DNA of 23,367 nucleotides from an uncultured Senegalimassilia sp. (GCF_934636665.1 NZ_CAKUAT010000025.1:1-23367), one strand, 5' to 3'. Shown: positions 7,064 to 14,830, numbered from the stretch's first letter. Numbers and translations: made by a program. Notes: generated from the sequence alone by a model not told the origin.

Positions 7064-7087
7064 TGAACATCATGCCTTTGATGTTCA
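7064..7087. promoter_or_regulatory. Inverted repeat between tetR and the hsmA-like gene
   Basis: TGAACATCA (7064-7072), six bases, TGATGTTCA (7079-7087): perfect 9-bp arms, 24 bp overall, the usual size of a TetR operator. It is 88 bases before the membrane-protein start. It has no T-tract, which argues against a terminator. Its half-site differs from the palindrome upstream of tetR. Confidence 0.5.
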
Positions 7088-7174
7088 CACGGCCGGACCT
7101 CAATATGAATGGCGTCAAAGCGAACGCGCCCTTGGGCGCAGCCCGCAAACCCACTCGATTTTGGAGGTCTGAAT

Positions 7175-7654
7175 ATGAGTCCCATGCTTGCAACCGCTTC
7201 TGCCGTCATCTCCCTCGCGCTGGTCGCCTATACCATCGGCGTGTTCTCCGAGCGCCGCTCGGGCGAGCTTAAGCGCTCCCACCTGGCGTTCTTCTGGCTC
7301 GGGCTGATTTGCGACTCCACGGGCACCGGCCTGATGTCCATCATGGCGCAGAACAGCGGCGGCGCCATGTCCCCGCTGCATCCGGTCACCGGTTTCCTGG
7401 CCATCGCGCTGATGCTGTTCCATGCCGCCTGGGCCACTTACGTCGTCTTCCGCGGCAACGAGAAGACCCGCCGCGGCTTCCATACGCTCAGCATCGGCGT
7501 ATGGCTGGTGTGGCTGGTCCCGTACTTCGTCGGCATGCTCATCGGCATCCCCGCGTTCCACGTCTCCGACCCCGTCGCCCTTGCCGCTGCTGCTGGCGTG
7601 GTAGCCGTCCTGGCCCTGGCCCTGCTGCTCTCCTCGAAGCGCTCCCACGCGTAA
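7175..7654 (+). CDS. HsmA (TIGR03987) family membrane protein
   Basis: A 159-residue integral membrane protein with about five hydrophobic segments. Family marks seen are YTIGVFSERRSGELKRSHL, FFWLGLICDSTGTGLM, HPVTGFLAIALMLFHAAWA and TLSIGVWLVWLVPYFVGML. This pattern matches what I know of the TIGR03987/HsmA family, whose biochemical role is not established to my knowledge. The ATG at 7175 has GGAGG (7163-7167) seven bases upstream; the longer open frame from 7109 lacks such a site. It is preceded by a TetR gene and a palindrome, so it is probably inducible, which would fit a stress or export role. Confidence 0.75.
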   Translation: MSPMLATASAVISLALVAYTIGVFSERRSGELKRSHLAFFWLGLICDSTGTGLMSIMAQNSGGAMSPLHPVTGFLAIALMLFHAAWATYVVFRGNEKTRRGFHTLSIGVWLVWLVPYFVGMLIGIPAFHVSDPVALAAAAGVVAVLALALLLSSKRSHA

Positions 7655-7700
7655 AGGGGTTGCGTTTTCGCTGATGGGGAAGCTGTTGAGGCTTGAAAAG

Positions 7701-7744
7701 CGCGGCAAGCGCGAAGCCCCGCGCTTTATGGCCTGCTTGCCGCG
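7701..7744. other. Long-loop hairpin downstream of the hsmA-like gene
   Basis: CGCGGCAAGC (7701-7710) pairs perfectly with GCTTGCCGCG (7735-7744) across a 24-base loop. No T-tract follows. It may stabilise the 3' end of the membrane-protein message. Confidence 0.4.
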
Positions 7745-7840
7745 GCTGATCCCCGCCTGTTCCCGCGTCGAAGCCCTTGCGGGCTTCGGTTGTGAAACCC
7801 CCGAGTTTTCCTCGGCCCTCTCATAGAAGTTGCTTGCCGC

Positions 7841-7899
7841 AAAAGCCGCCGTCCGATCCGCATGCGCAAAACACGCACCGGTCGGGCGGCGGCTTTTTT
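7841..7899 (+). terminator. Strong intrinsic terminator
   Basis: AAAAGCCGCCG then CCGA (7841-7856, one mismatch within) pairs with TCGGGCGGCGGC (7882-7893) followed by TTTTTT. The A-run opposite the T-run would let it act on both strands. It ends the tetR/hsmA-like transcript. Confidence 0.8.
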
Positions 7900-8276
7900 C
7901 GTTGGGATGCGGGTTTCCGGGGTCGCTTGCTTCCGGGGATATGCCGTTCGTCTGGCTGGCGAATAGCTTTTAGGGCAATAGTGCGTGGATTTGCCGCCTG
8001 CAAAGCGAAGTTGTGCGCTATAGTTTCACGCGTCGAATAATATCCAGGTGCGATTTGGGGGATCAAGGGGCCCGGTAGCATTCGAGGCGTGCGGCTTGTG
8101 TCCTTCTTGCTTTCCGTGGTATCAAGGCGTTAAACAGGTCTTCCTGCCTCGCGGCGGGTTAGCTTCTGTGTTTAGCTGTCATTCCGGTGCCATGGATGTT
8201 ACATTTCGTCACAATACGGCATCAAAAGCGTTACAGTTGCTGCAGCGGATGTAGTATGTAGGGTAATATACGGCCT
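7900..8276. other. Intergenic DNA, no recognised gene
   Basis: The open frames here have no convincing start or protein-like composition. The stretch is richer in A and T than its surroundings from about 8150 on, as in promoter-bearing DNA, and leads into the promoter of the frameshifted regulator. No RNA gene seen. Confidence 0.4.
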
Positions 8277-8305
8277 TTGTCAAACGATTAGCTTGCTACT
8301 ATAGG
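8277..8305 (+). promoter_or_regulatory. Candidate promoter of the winged-helix pseudogene
   Basis: TTGTCA (8277-8282), 17 bases, TATAGG (8300-8305). Spacing is ideal and the -35 matches consensus at five of six positions. It lies 85 bases before the gene start. Confidence 0.45.
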
Positions 8306-8389
8306 GCATTTTGGCCGCTTGCGTGTAGCGGGCTAGGGCAAAGTCGATGCTATGAATAGTTGGCGAACGGATCGCTGAAAGGGGGATCG

Positions 8390-8703
8390 ATGGCGGATCA
8401 GGCGAATGGCAGCCTTGCCTCCAGGGGGAAGAAGGGCAAGTTGACCAATTCCCAGCTGCGTCTTCTTGGCTTCATCGCAGCTTGCGGCCCAGATGGTTGT
8501 TCCGAGACCAAGCAAGGGCTAGCGAGAAATCTGCAAATCAGCTTGAAACGGTGGATCGTGCGATACATCGTCTGCGCGAAGAGGGGCTTATCGTGTCGCA
8601 TGCTCGTTTCGGGGAAGACGGCACGCAGCTGAGCAACACCTACATCGCTGCCGCAATGGACGGCGAAGACGATCACCAAGACTCGCAGAGTGAGCAGGAA
8701 TAG
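8390..8703 (+). pseudogene. Winged-helix DNA-binding protein, interrupted by a frameshift
   Basis: Two overlapping frames together make one sensible protein. Frame A from ATG 8390 (AAAGGGGG upstream) gives MADQANGSLASRGKKGKLTN, then LLGFIAACGPDGCSETKQGL and ARNLQISL. Frame B takes over near 8545 with ETVDRAIHRLREEGLIVSHA and runs to the TAG at 8703. Joined, it reads LARNLQISLETVDRAIHRLREEGLI, a classic helix-turn-helix followed by a wing. A single missing base, probably a G after TTG (8543-8545), explains the break; equivalently a -1 shift would restore it. No canonical slippery heptamer is seen, so mutation or sequencing error is likelier than programmed frameshifting. About 104 residues if repaired. 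Target unknown. Confidence 0.7.
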
Positions 8704-8738
8704 GCCTTTTGAGCTAGCAGGCTCAAAAGGCCTATTCC
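8697..8738 (+). terminator. 18-bp perfect hairpin overlapping the stop codon
   Basis: GGAATAGGCCTTTTGAGC (8697-8714) pairs perfectly with 8721-8738 across a six-base loop. The left arm contains the TAG stop of the winged-helix reading. T-rich bases inside the stem and CCTTAT after it suggest a terminator, though there is no clean T-tract. Confidence 0.65.
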
Positions 8739-9094
8739 TTATCAAACCCTAAAACATCAAGCCCCGAAATCGGCGGGGATGTATACCGCTTCGCCTTAAC
8801 CTATTGCTCGGTCGCGCTTGGGAGATTTGCGTGTTGCGAGCGGCCAGGTTCTGCAATAGGAAGCGAAATGGGATTTCATGTCTCAGAATGCGAGTATTCC
8901 GAACTGATCACGGCGGGTGATCAGTGATTTCGCGAAGATGTCTGCGTTCGATACGAGTATTGACTCGTTTACTACGAACCGCATGGTGAAAGCAAGCAAG
9001 TAAAGCCTGCGCGGGTCAAATGGAGTCGGAAAACTCGCGATCTGTGACACGATTGGCGAAAAACGTTCCTAGCGAATGCTCAAACGTGTCCGCT
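8739..9094. other. Intergenic DNA with a palindrome and a possible 21-codon peptide
   Basis: This lies between two convergent genes. It holds ACTGATCAC (8903-8911), five bases, GTGATCAGT (8917-8925), a perfect inverted repeat resembling an operator. A short frame from ATG 8938 reads MSAFDTSIDSFTTNRMVKAS plus one Lys to a stop near 9003, without a good Shine-Dalgarno site. CGAGTATT occurs twice (8891 and 8955 areas). No established gene seen. Confidence 0.35.
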
Positions 9095-10633
9095 CTATTT
9101 CCCGAAGAATGCGCGGGTGAGGCCGGCTCGGGTTTGCGTGTCGGTCTTGCTGTAGATGCTGGTCAGGTGGCGCTGCACCATGCGCAACGAAATGCCCAGG
9201 TCATCGGCCACTTGCTTGAGCGGGCGCTCGTCGGCGGCCACGGCGCGCAGCACCTCTTCCTCGCGCGGCGTCAGGCCGCTTCGGCTGATGAACTCGGCCT
9301 GCACCTCCTCAAGTGTCGGCGCGGCAGCGGCGGCAAGGCCCGCCCGGATGGCCTCGCGTTCCCCGACCGTCGACGGCAGGCGAAACAGCCCGGCGCCCAC
9401 GAATGCAACGCTGACCAGCACGAACAGGATCAGCGACGCGATCATCACGGCGGCGATCCCCAATTGAGTCAGCATCATGGAGACTCCCGATACGGTGAAC
9501 GCGCACAGGTTGTTGGCAGCGCGGCCCATGCCTGCCCACAGCTGGGGTGTGCGCATGCGCGGCGCCAGCTGCAAAAACGTGGTGGTGAAGAACGTGACGA
9601 AGAATCCGGAGCTCAGATAGAACACGATCAGCCCGATCACGGGGCTGGCCCCGGCCTCAACGGCCAAGATCGATATGATGGACAGCACCGTGACCGCGAA
9701 CATGATGAACCCCATGTAGCGGCGTTCGCGGATGTCGAACAGCACGCCGGCGGCAAGGCCGCTCGCCGCAAGGAACAGGCGCGGCCACGTCTCGACCGAG
9801 ATCGAGCCCTGCGCATTCGCAAGGGTAACCACGTTGTCGAGCGTAGAGAACATGCAGGCAAGCAGCACCACAAGCGCAAGAAGCCAAACAGCACAGGTGG
9901 CGGTTTTTGCGCTATCTGGGGCCGCTTGCCGAGAGGAGCCGGCATCTGCCTGCTCTGGGCGGGCCTTCTTCGTCAGGGCCGCTAGGCTCGCTCGAATCGA
10001 TTGCTCTTGGCGGGTGATTCGCCCCGACGACTCCGGCGCCACCGGTCCGCCTGCATGTTCGCCAGGGGTCTTATCGCACTTTTGACCTGCGGATTCGCCA
10101 TCGCGTTCTCCAGCCGCCGCAAACACGGCGAGTGCGGCGACGCCGACGCACAGCACCGCTGCGTCCGCCATGCCCGCAGGTACGAACTGGTTGCTCAGGA
10201 ACTGTAGCAGGATGCCGGCGGCGTAAGCTGCGCCTGCTCCTTTGGCAAGCGACGGGCTTCCCTCGAAGGCGCGCGCCATGCTCCAATGCGCTTCAGCGCC
10301 AAGGCTTCCCAGCAGGAAGAACGCGATGCAACCCGTGATTTGCATCGCAAGCGCGCTTTCCGCAACGGTAATCGTGACCAGGGCCGCAATAGCCCCGACG
10401 GCCTCGACCGCCCGAAGCGCGCGTCGTCCCCCTGCCAGCTTCGAAATCGGCGCATAAGCCAGAAAGCCGACGACGCTTGCGCCAAGGATCATCGCCTGGG
10501 CGCCCACAACCCCTTCGGCGCTGATGAACAAGCCGATCCGGCTGTCGAAGAAGAACTCGCTTCCCAAGAATGCGAACGTGAACAGCGCCAGTGCGGAAAG
10601 CGATTGGAGGGATTGTCTATCGACCGAGAACAC
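9095..10633 (-). CDS. LuxR-type regulator with 12-helix transporter-like N-terminus
   Basis: A 512-residue membrane-bound regulator. Twelve hydrophobic segments can be counted, six before and six after a polar loop of about 70 residues rich in Ala, Glu and Lys, as in an MFS-like sensor. The last 60 residues are a LuxR/GerE helix-turn-helix: LTPREEEVLRAVAADERPL, then QVADDLGISLRMVQRHLTSI and YSKTD. Such fusions are frequent and expanded in Eggerthellaceae. I chose GTG 10633 because AAGGAG lies four bases before it. A TTG at 10681 would add 16 residues without a good site. The ligand presumably binds the membrane part; the target is unknown, and the nearby CoA-thioester operon is an inferred candidate. 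Confidence 0.9.
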   Translation of the reverse strand: MFSVDRQSLQSLSALALFTFAFLGSEFFFDSRIGLFISAEGVVGAQAMILGASVVGFLAYAPISKLAGGRRALRAVEAVGAIAALVTITVAESALAMQITGCIAFFLLGSLGAEAHWSMARAFEGSPSLAKGAGAAYAAGILLQFLSNQFVPAGMADAAVLCVGVAALAVFAAAGERDGESAGQKCDKTPGEHAGGPVAPESSGRITRQEQSIRASLAALTKKARPEQADAGSSRQAAPDSAKTATCAVWLLALVVLLACMFSTLDNVVTLANAQGSISVETWPRLFLAASGLAAGVLFDIRERRYMGFIMFAVTVLSIISILAVEAGASPVIGLIVFYLSSGFFVTFFTTTFLQLAPRMRTPQLWAGMGRAANNLCAFTVSGVSMMLTQLGIAAVMIASLILFVLVSVAFVGAGLFRLPSTVGEREAIRAGLAAAAAPTLEEVQAEFISRSGLTPREEEVLRAVAADERPLKQVADDLGISLRMVQRHLTSIYSKTDTQTRAGLTRAFFGK

Positions 10634-10819
10634 GGCGCTCCTTGCTGTGCGGATGATTGAGTCTGCAATCGATTCTACCAATGCTCATGTGGCGCGCAGG
10701 TAAAAAGTTACAAGCGGCCAGCTTTTGCTGCGCGAGGGCAGGGGGACCCAGCGTACGGAAGAACGTTCGACTGGTTTTGAATGAGAGCGTGGAAGAGCGC
10801 TTGGCCATCAGTGCGCAAA

Positions 10820-10831
10820 GATAGGCCTATC
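10820..10831. promoter_or_regulatory. Perfect 12-bp palindrome upstream of luxR
   Basis: GATAGGCCTATC reads the same on both strands and lies about 190 bases before the luxR start. It could be a dimer-binding site for the LuxR protein itself. Position and symmetry are the only evidence. Confidence 0.3.
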
Positions 10832-10863
10832 GGACTATATGCGTCGGACGAGGTGGTTTTGCG

Positions 10864-10924
10864 GTATCGCGGAAAGCGTCGGCTTGCTCGATTTCCGCGA
10901 TTGCAAGCAACCGCATCGCGATAC
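10864..10924. promoter_or_regulatory. Overlapping, mutually exclusive hairpins
   Basis: Three stems compete. GTATCGCG (10864-10871) pairs with CGCGATAC (10917-10924). ATCGCGGAAA (10866-10875) pairs with TTTCCGCGAT (10892-10901). GCTTGC (10882-10887) pairs with GCAAGC (10903-10908). The third can nest inside the first but excludes the second. This may be a switching leader or a cluster of operators between the flavodoxin and luxR genes. Confidence 0.35.
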
Positions 10925-10930
10925 AGTCTC

Positions 10931-10978
10931 GCGCAAAGCGAAATAATGCGGTTTCAGCTGCATTATTTCGCTTTGCGC
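10931..10978 (-). terminator. 19-bp perfect hairpin after the flavodoxin gene
   Basis: GCGCAAAGCGAAATAATGC (10931-10949) and its exact complement (10960-10978) enclose a ten-base loop. It starts 13 bases past the flavodoxin stop, so it probably ends or protects that transcript. There is no T-tract on either side. Confidence 0.55.
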
Positions 10979-10991
10979 TCGGTTGGTTTCG

Positions 10992-11585
10992 TTACTGCCC
11001 GACGGTTTCTCTCACAAGATTCGCCAACTTCTCCAGATCGTCGGCATCGGGGTGGGATAGGGCTTTGTCGAAATTCTCGATCATTGCGTCGATGTTGGGC
11101 ATGTGATCAGGCTGTTCCTTCATCTTCACGTAGCGCTCGCGCACGGAAAGCGGCATTTTGCCCTGGCACATGAAGGTTCCGATCACGGTGTTGCTGTCGT
11201 CGATGAATGCTTTCGTCTTGTCCAGAATCGCTTGGAAATATGCCTCGCTGCCGCCGAATCCGGCGGTGCCGAACAGAAAGATCTTTCGGTCCTTTAGCTG
11301 TTCCAGAAGCTTTTGCGCGGCCCGGTCAGCCACGCCCTGGTTCGTCCAAAAGCCCACGAACAGCGTCTCAGATGCGGGGATTGTACCGGTGCTGCTTCCG
11401 AAGCTGCTGCCGTTGCGGTCTCCGTCGCCAGCGCAGCCGGTGTCGCAGTCGCAGTTGCCGTCCCCGTCAACGCTCCCGAAATACTCGCACGTCCCTTCCT
11501 GCAGCGCTTCGCGAACAGCCTCCGCAAGCTCGGCTGTATTCCCCGTTCTGCTGCTGAACACGATTGAATAACCCTTGCCGCTCAT
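10992..11585 (-). CDS. Flavodoxin family protein with Asp/Cys-rich insert
   Basis: A 197-residue flavodoxin-fold electron carrier. The FMN phosphate loop is SSRTGNT (11-17). FVGFWTNQGVADR (76-88), LFGTAGFGGSEAY (104-116) and FMCQGKMP (138-145) match the flavodoxin-like subfamily with a conserved CQGK motif. Start ATG 11585 places the phosphate loop near the N-terminus; the longer open frame upstream is spurious. Odd: residues 37-66 form a low-complexity insert with alternating Asp and Gly and three cysteines (C45, C47, C51) where related proteins have a short linker. It may bind metal or simply be a repeat-driven expansion. It lies downstream of, but outside, the CoA-thioester operon, separated by two terminators. 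A link to FixABC electron flow is possible but unproven. Confidence 0.85.
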   Translation of the reverse strand: MSGKGYSIVFSSRTGNTAELAEAVREALQEGTCEYFGSVDGDGNCDCDTGCAGDGDRNGSSFGSSTGTIPASETLFVGFWTNQGVADRAAQKLLEQLKDRKIFLFGTAGFGGSEAYFQAILDKTKAFIDDSNTVIGTFMCQGKMPLSVRERYVKMKEQPDHMPNIDAMIENFDKALSHPDADDLEKLANLVRETVGQ

Positions 11586-11707
11586 ACCTGCCCTGCCTTC
11601 CGTTGCTTCCGCATCTGCTTGCCTTTCAAAGCAGAATCGCCTTCGCATTGATTCTATCCCTCGGCAAGCTTCTGGTGCAGTATCGCGTGCCATCCTCCCC
11701 AAAACAC

Positions 11708-11744
11708 AAAAGCCTGCGAGAGGAATCCCTCCTGTAGGCTTTTT
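11708..11744. terminator. Bidirectional terminator
   Basis: AAAAGCCTGC (11708-11717) pairs with GTAGGCTTTT (11734-11743, one G-T pair), with T-run on one side and A-run on the other. It sits between the operon end and the flavodoxin start. Confidence 0.6.
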
Positions 11745-11762
11745 GCCGGCCGTTGTTTGTTC

Positions 11763-11797
11763 CGGACACTTAGCGCTACGTCCCCGAAGTGTCCGGG
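11763..11797. repeat. Hairpin repeat, copy 2
   Basis: CCGGACACTT (11763-11772) pairs perfectly with AAGTGTCCGG (11788-11797) around the loop AGCGCTACGTCCCCG. Loop and position of the stem match the copy at 636-662, with a compensatory change in the stem. It is flanked here by terminators. Confidence 0.7.
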
Positions 11798-11816
11798 CAC
11801 GCCGCTCCCAAAACGT

Positions 11817-11847
11817 AAAAAGCCCGCGGGGGGATTCCCCGCGGGCT
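11817..11847 (-). terminator. Terminator of the cai-like operon
   Basis: On the minus strand AGCCCGCGGGG pairs with CCCCGCGGGCT, followed by TTTT. It begins 14 bases after the stop of the last operon gene. Confidence 0.8.
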
Positions 11848-11860
11848 TCGCAACCTCGCC

Positions 11861-13246
11861 CTACAGCGAGCTCGTCTCGCCCAGCGATTTGCCGGCGGTC
11901 TCGGGCGCCATGAAGATCGACAGCACCAATCCCAGAATCACCAGGCCGGCTGCCACGAGCATGGTGGGCCCGATACCGAATGCCGCCATGAAGATCGGCG
12001 TGCCGTACGTCGCCACGATCGTGCCGACGCGCGAGATGCCGATGGCCAAACCCACCGCCGTCGCCCTCACCTCGGTGGGGAACAGCTCGTTGGGGTAGAG
12101 CCACTGCAGGATGCCCGGTCCGCCGCTGAAGAACGCGTACAGGCCGAACGCGCAGATGATCACCGGCAGCGGCGCGGTGGGGAACAGGCCCAGCACCACC
12201 AGGCCCACCGCCATCAAGAACAGCGAGCGGATGAGCAGCGGCCGGCGGCCCATGGAGTTCAGCCAGAACATGGCCGGCAGTGAACCCACCAGGAAGAACA
12301 GGCTCAGCACGCTCTCGCCCAGGATCGCGCTCTTCCCAACGCCCAGGCCGAACGCGGTCATGATCTGCGGGCCGAACGTGTAGATGGCGTACATGGGAAC
12401 CACCTGGCACAGCGTCAGGATGCCCAGGAACACGATGCGTGCGGCATAACCCTTCGAGAACACCTCGGCGAAGCCGGCCTTCGTCTTCGGCCCCTCTTCC
12501 TCGCCCTCAAGGGTCACGTCGGCGCCGTAGACGCGCAAGACCACCTTGAGCGCCTCCTTCTCGCGGCCCTTGTTCTTAAGCCACAGGGGAGACTCGGGAA
12601 CCTTGCACCTGCCGATCAGCAGGAACACGCAGGGGATGATGGCCGATCCCAGCATCAGCTTCCACCCGTTGTCGACGTCGCACAGGCAAAAGCCCACAAG
12701 CGCCGCCACGGTGGCGCCCAGGTACCACGCCGCCGAGACCATGCCCATGGATATCGCGCGATGGTGCTTCGGCGTGAACTCGGTGATAAGCGATGTGGCG
12801 ATGGGGTAGTCGGCGCCCACGAACACGCCGATGAAGAAGCGGTAAATCACCAGCTGCATGGGCGTGGCATCGGTCATGCTCAGGGCTGAGAACAACGCGA
12901 TGGCGATGATGTCCAAGACGAACATCTTCTTGCGCCCGATGATGTCGGTCAGATAACCGCCCGCGATGCTGCCCACCAGGATGCCGAGCAGTACCGACGC
13001 GCCGATTGCCGCCGTCCAATGCGTGGTTAGGCTCATCTGTGCCGTGATCTGCGTCAACGCCACGCCGATCAGCGACAGCACGTAGCCGTCAAGGAAGGCG
13101 CCTCCGCTCGACACCAGCGTGATCTCGCGCAGGAACGGCGTCATGGCGGCTTCGTCGAGGGTTTTCTTCCTGCCCTTTGCCGAGCCGCCCGCCGGCACCT
13201 CATCCGACGGCATCACGTTTCGCTTTCGCTTGCTTGAGTCGTCCAT
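11861..13246 (-). CDS. MFS transporter, sugar-porter type (last gene of the operon)
   Basis: A 461-residue, 12-helix major facilitator carrier of the inner membrane. It shows GGYLTDIIGRKKMF (motif A in loop 2-3), PESPLWLKNKGREKEAL in the central loop, MGRRPLLIRS in loop 8-9 and PETAGKSLGE at the C-terminus, all signatures of the sugar-and-other transporter family, which also includes aromatic-acid and organic-anion carriers. A charged cytoplasmic N-terminus of about 35 residues precedes helix 1. ATG 13246 has AAAGGA upstream. It is 27 bases after the CaiC-like gene, so co-transcribed, and is followed by a strong terminator. E. coli cai uses the betaine antiporter CaiT instead. Substrate unknown, plausibly the acid used or released by the pathway. 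Confidence 0.88.
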   Translation of the reverse strand: MDDSSKRKRNVMPSDEVPAGGSAKGRKKTLDEAAMTPFLREITLVSSGGAFLDGYVLSLIGVALTQITAQMSLTTHWTAAIGASVLLGILVGSIAGGYLTDIIGRKKMFVLDIIAIALFSALSMTDATPMQLVIYRFFIGVFVGADYPIATSLITEFTPKHHRAISMGMVSAAWYLGATVAALVGFCLCDVDNGWKLMLGSAIIPCVFLLIGRCKVPESPLWLKNKGREKEALKVVLRVYGADVTLEGEEEGPKTKAGFAEVFSKGYAARIVFLGILTLCQVVPMYAIYTFGPQIMTAFGLGVGKSAILGESVLSLFFLVGSLPAMFWLNSMGRRPLLIRSLFLMAVGLVVLGLFPTAPLPVIICAFGLYAFFSGGPGILQWLYPNELFPTEVRATAVGLAIGISRVGTIVATYGTPIFMAAFGIGPTMLVAAGLVILGLVLSIFMAPETAGKSLGETSSL

Positions 13247-13273
13247 GAGCGCCGTCCTTTCCGTTCGTTACCG

Positions 13274-14830
13274 TTATTTCAAAAGCTTCTTCTCGATCTT
13301 CATGCTGCAGGTGCGGGGGAAATCCTCCACGATCTCGACGATGGTGGGCACCTTGAACGCGGCCATGTTGCCCTCGCAGTACGCGATCACCGCGTCCTGG
13401 TCGATCACGGCGCCGTCCTCGGGCAGGACGAACGCCTTCACCGCCTGGTCACGGATGGGGTCGGGCACGCCGATGACCGCGGCCTCCTTGATGTCGGGGT
13501 GCTCCTCCAGGATGCCCTCGATCTCGGAGGTGGAGATGTTCTCGCCCGAGCGCTTGATCATGTTGCTCTTGCGGTCGAAGAAGAAGAACCAGCCGTTCTC
13601 GTCGTAGTAGCCCTTGTCGCCCATGCGCAGCCAGCCGTCGCTGGACAGCGCCTCGGCCGTGGCGGCCTCGTTGCCCAGGTAGCCGAGCATGATCGAACGC
13701 CCAGGGACGCCCTTCACGCAGATCTCGCCCACTTCGCCGGCGGGCAGCTCGTTGCCCGCCTCGTCGACGACCTTGGCCTCGTAGCCCAGGCCCACGCGGC
13801 CGATGGAGGGCCAGTTGCGCTCGCCGGTGGGCGGGTCGGTCAGCACCCAGCCGACGGATTCGGTGGAGCCGTAGGTGTTCATGATGCGAACCCCGTAGCG
13901 CTCCTCGAAGGCTTCCTTCTCGCGCGCGGACACGGGCAGGAAGTACAGCATGTCGCGCAGGCAGTGGTCCTTCTCGTCCGGGTCCACCGGTTGCAGCATC
14001 AGCGTGCGCAGCATCATGGCCACGCACTGCGCCAGCGTTGCGCGGTACTGGCGGATCTGGCTCCAGAACCTGCTCGCGCTGTACTTCTCCACCACGATGA
14101 GCGTGGCGCGGGCGGTCATGACCGGGGTCAGCGCCGCCAGTTGGAAGTTGGAGTGGCACGCGGGCATGGTGGAGAACATGCGGTCCTCCGACGTCATGGC
14201 CGTCTCCCAGTCGCCGTAATAACCCGAGTAGATCAGGTTGCCGTGGGTCAGGATGACGCCCTTGGGGTTGGAAGTGGTGCCGCTCGTGAACAGGATCTCG
14301 CACGGGTCGTCGGGGGACAGGTCGCTCGGGACCTCCAGCTCGATGCCTTCGGCGGCCACCAGCTCGGAGAACAGCGGGTAGCCCATGGCCTCCTCGCCGC
14401 CTTCGCTGCGGGCCACGATGATGCCCTGGTCAAGCCTGCCGCCGGCGTGGATGGCGTCGTAGAGCTCCACGTAGCAGGGCTCCACCACCGCGCGGCGGGT
14501 GGAGCACATGTCAAGCGCGTACTCGCACTCGGCCTGCAGGTACTGCTCGTTCATGGGCACAAGCACGGCGCCGATCTTGGCAAGGCCGAACAGGCACATG
14601 AGGAACTCGGGGCAGGTGTGCATCTGCACGGCAACGTGCTCGCCACGCTCCACGCCCTGGCTCAGGAACATGTTCGCCGTCTGGTCGATCAGCTCGTTGA
14701 AGGCGCGGTAGCTGTAGGTGGCCACGTCGCCCTCGCGGTCCCGGAAGATGAAGAAGTCCTTGTCGCCGCACTCGCGAGCGAGCTTGTCCCACAGGCTTGC
14801 GAGCGTTTCGTTGCCAACGATGTCGACCAT
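13274..14830 (-). CDS. caiC: CaiC-like acyl-CoA ligase (carnitine/crotonobetaine-CoA ligase family)
   Basis: A 518-residue AMP-forming ligase that activates a carboxylic acid to its CoA thioester. E. coli CaiC is almost the same length and, from memory, aligns end to end. Shared blocks include CPEFLMCLFGLAKIGAVLVP, ILFTSGTTSNPKGVILTH (phosphate loop, 182-191), VEKYSASRFWSQIRQYRAT, NWPSIGRVGLGYEAKV and DRKSNMIKRSGENIS. The C-terminal catalytic lysine is K511 in RTCSMKIEKKLLK; the Gly usually before it is Met here, a mild oddity. ATG 14830 has AGGGAGA upstream. It follows the CaiB-like gene after 182 bases containing three hairpins. Family membership is secure; carnitine as substrate is not, because no BCCT carrier is present. 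Confidence 0.9.
   Translation of the reverse strand: MVDIVGNETLASLWDKLARECGDKDFFIFRDREGDVATYSYRAFNELIDQTANMFLSQGVERGEHVAVQMHTCPEFLMCLFGLAKIGAVLVPMNEQYLQAECEYALDMCSTRRAVVEPCYVELYDAIHAGGRLDQGIIVARSEGGEEAMGYPLFSELVAAEGIELEVPSDLSPDDPCEILFTSGTTSNPKGVILTHGNLIYSGYYGDWETAMTSEDRMFSTMPACHSNFQLAALTPVMTARATLIVVEKYSASRFWSQIRQYRATLAQCVAMMLRTLMLQPVDPDEKDHCLRDMLYFLPVSAREKEAFEERYGVRIMNTYGSTESVGWVLTDPPTGERNWPSIGRVGLGYEAKVVDEAGNELPAGEVGEICVKGVPGRSIMLGYLGNEAATAEALSSDGWLRMGDKGYYDENGWFFFFDRKSNMIKRSGENISTSEIEGILEEHPDIKEAAVIGVPDPIRDQAVKAFVLPEDGAVIDQDAVIAYCEGNMAAFKVPTIVEIVEDFPRTCSMKIEKKLLK

Noticed and set aside
8543..8547. Programmed -1 frameshift in the winged-helix gene
   Set aside because: No slippery heptamer or clear downstream pseudoknot near the shift; a lost base is the simpler explanation.
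11586..12410. N-terminal extension of the flavodoxin frame
   Set aside because: It would overlap the MFS gene and two terminators; the flavodoxin fold starts properly at 11585.
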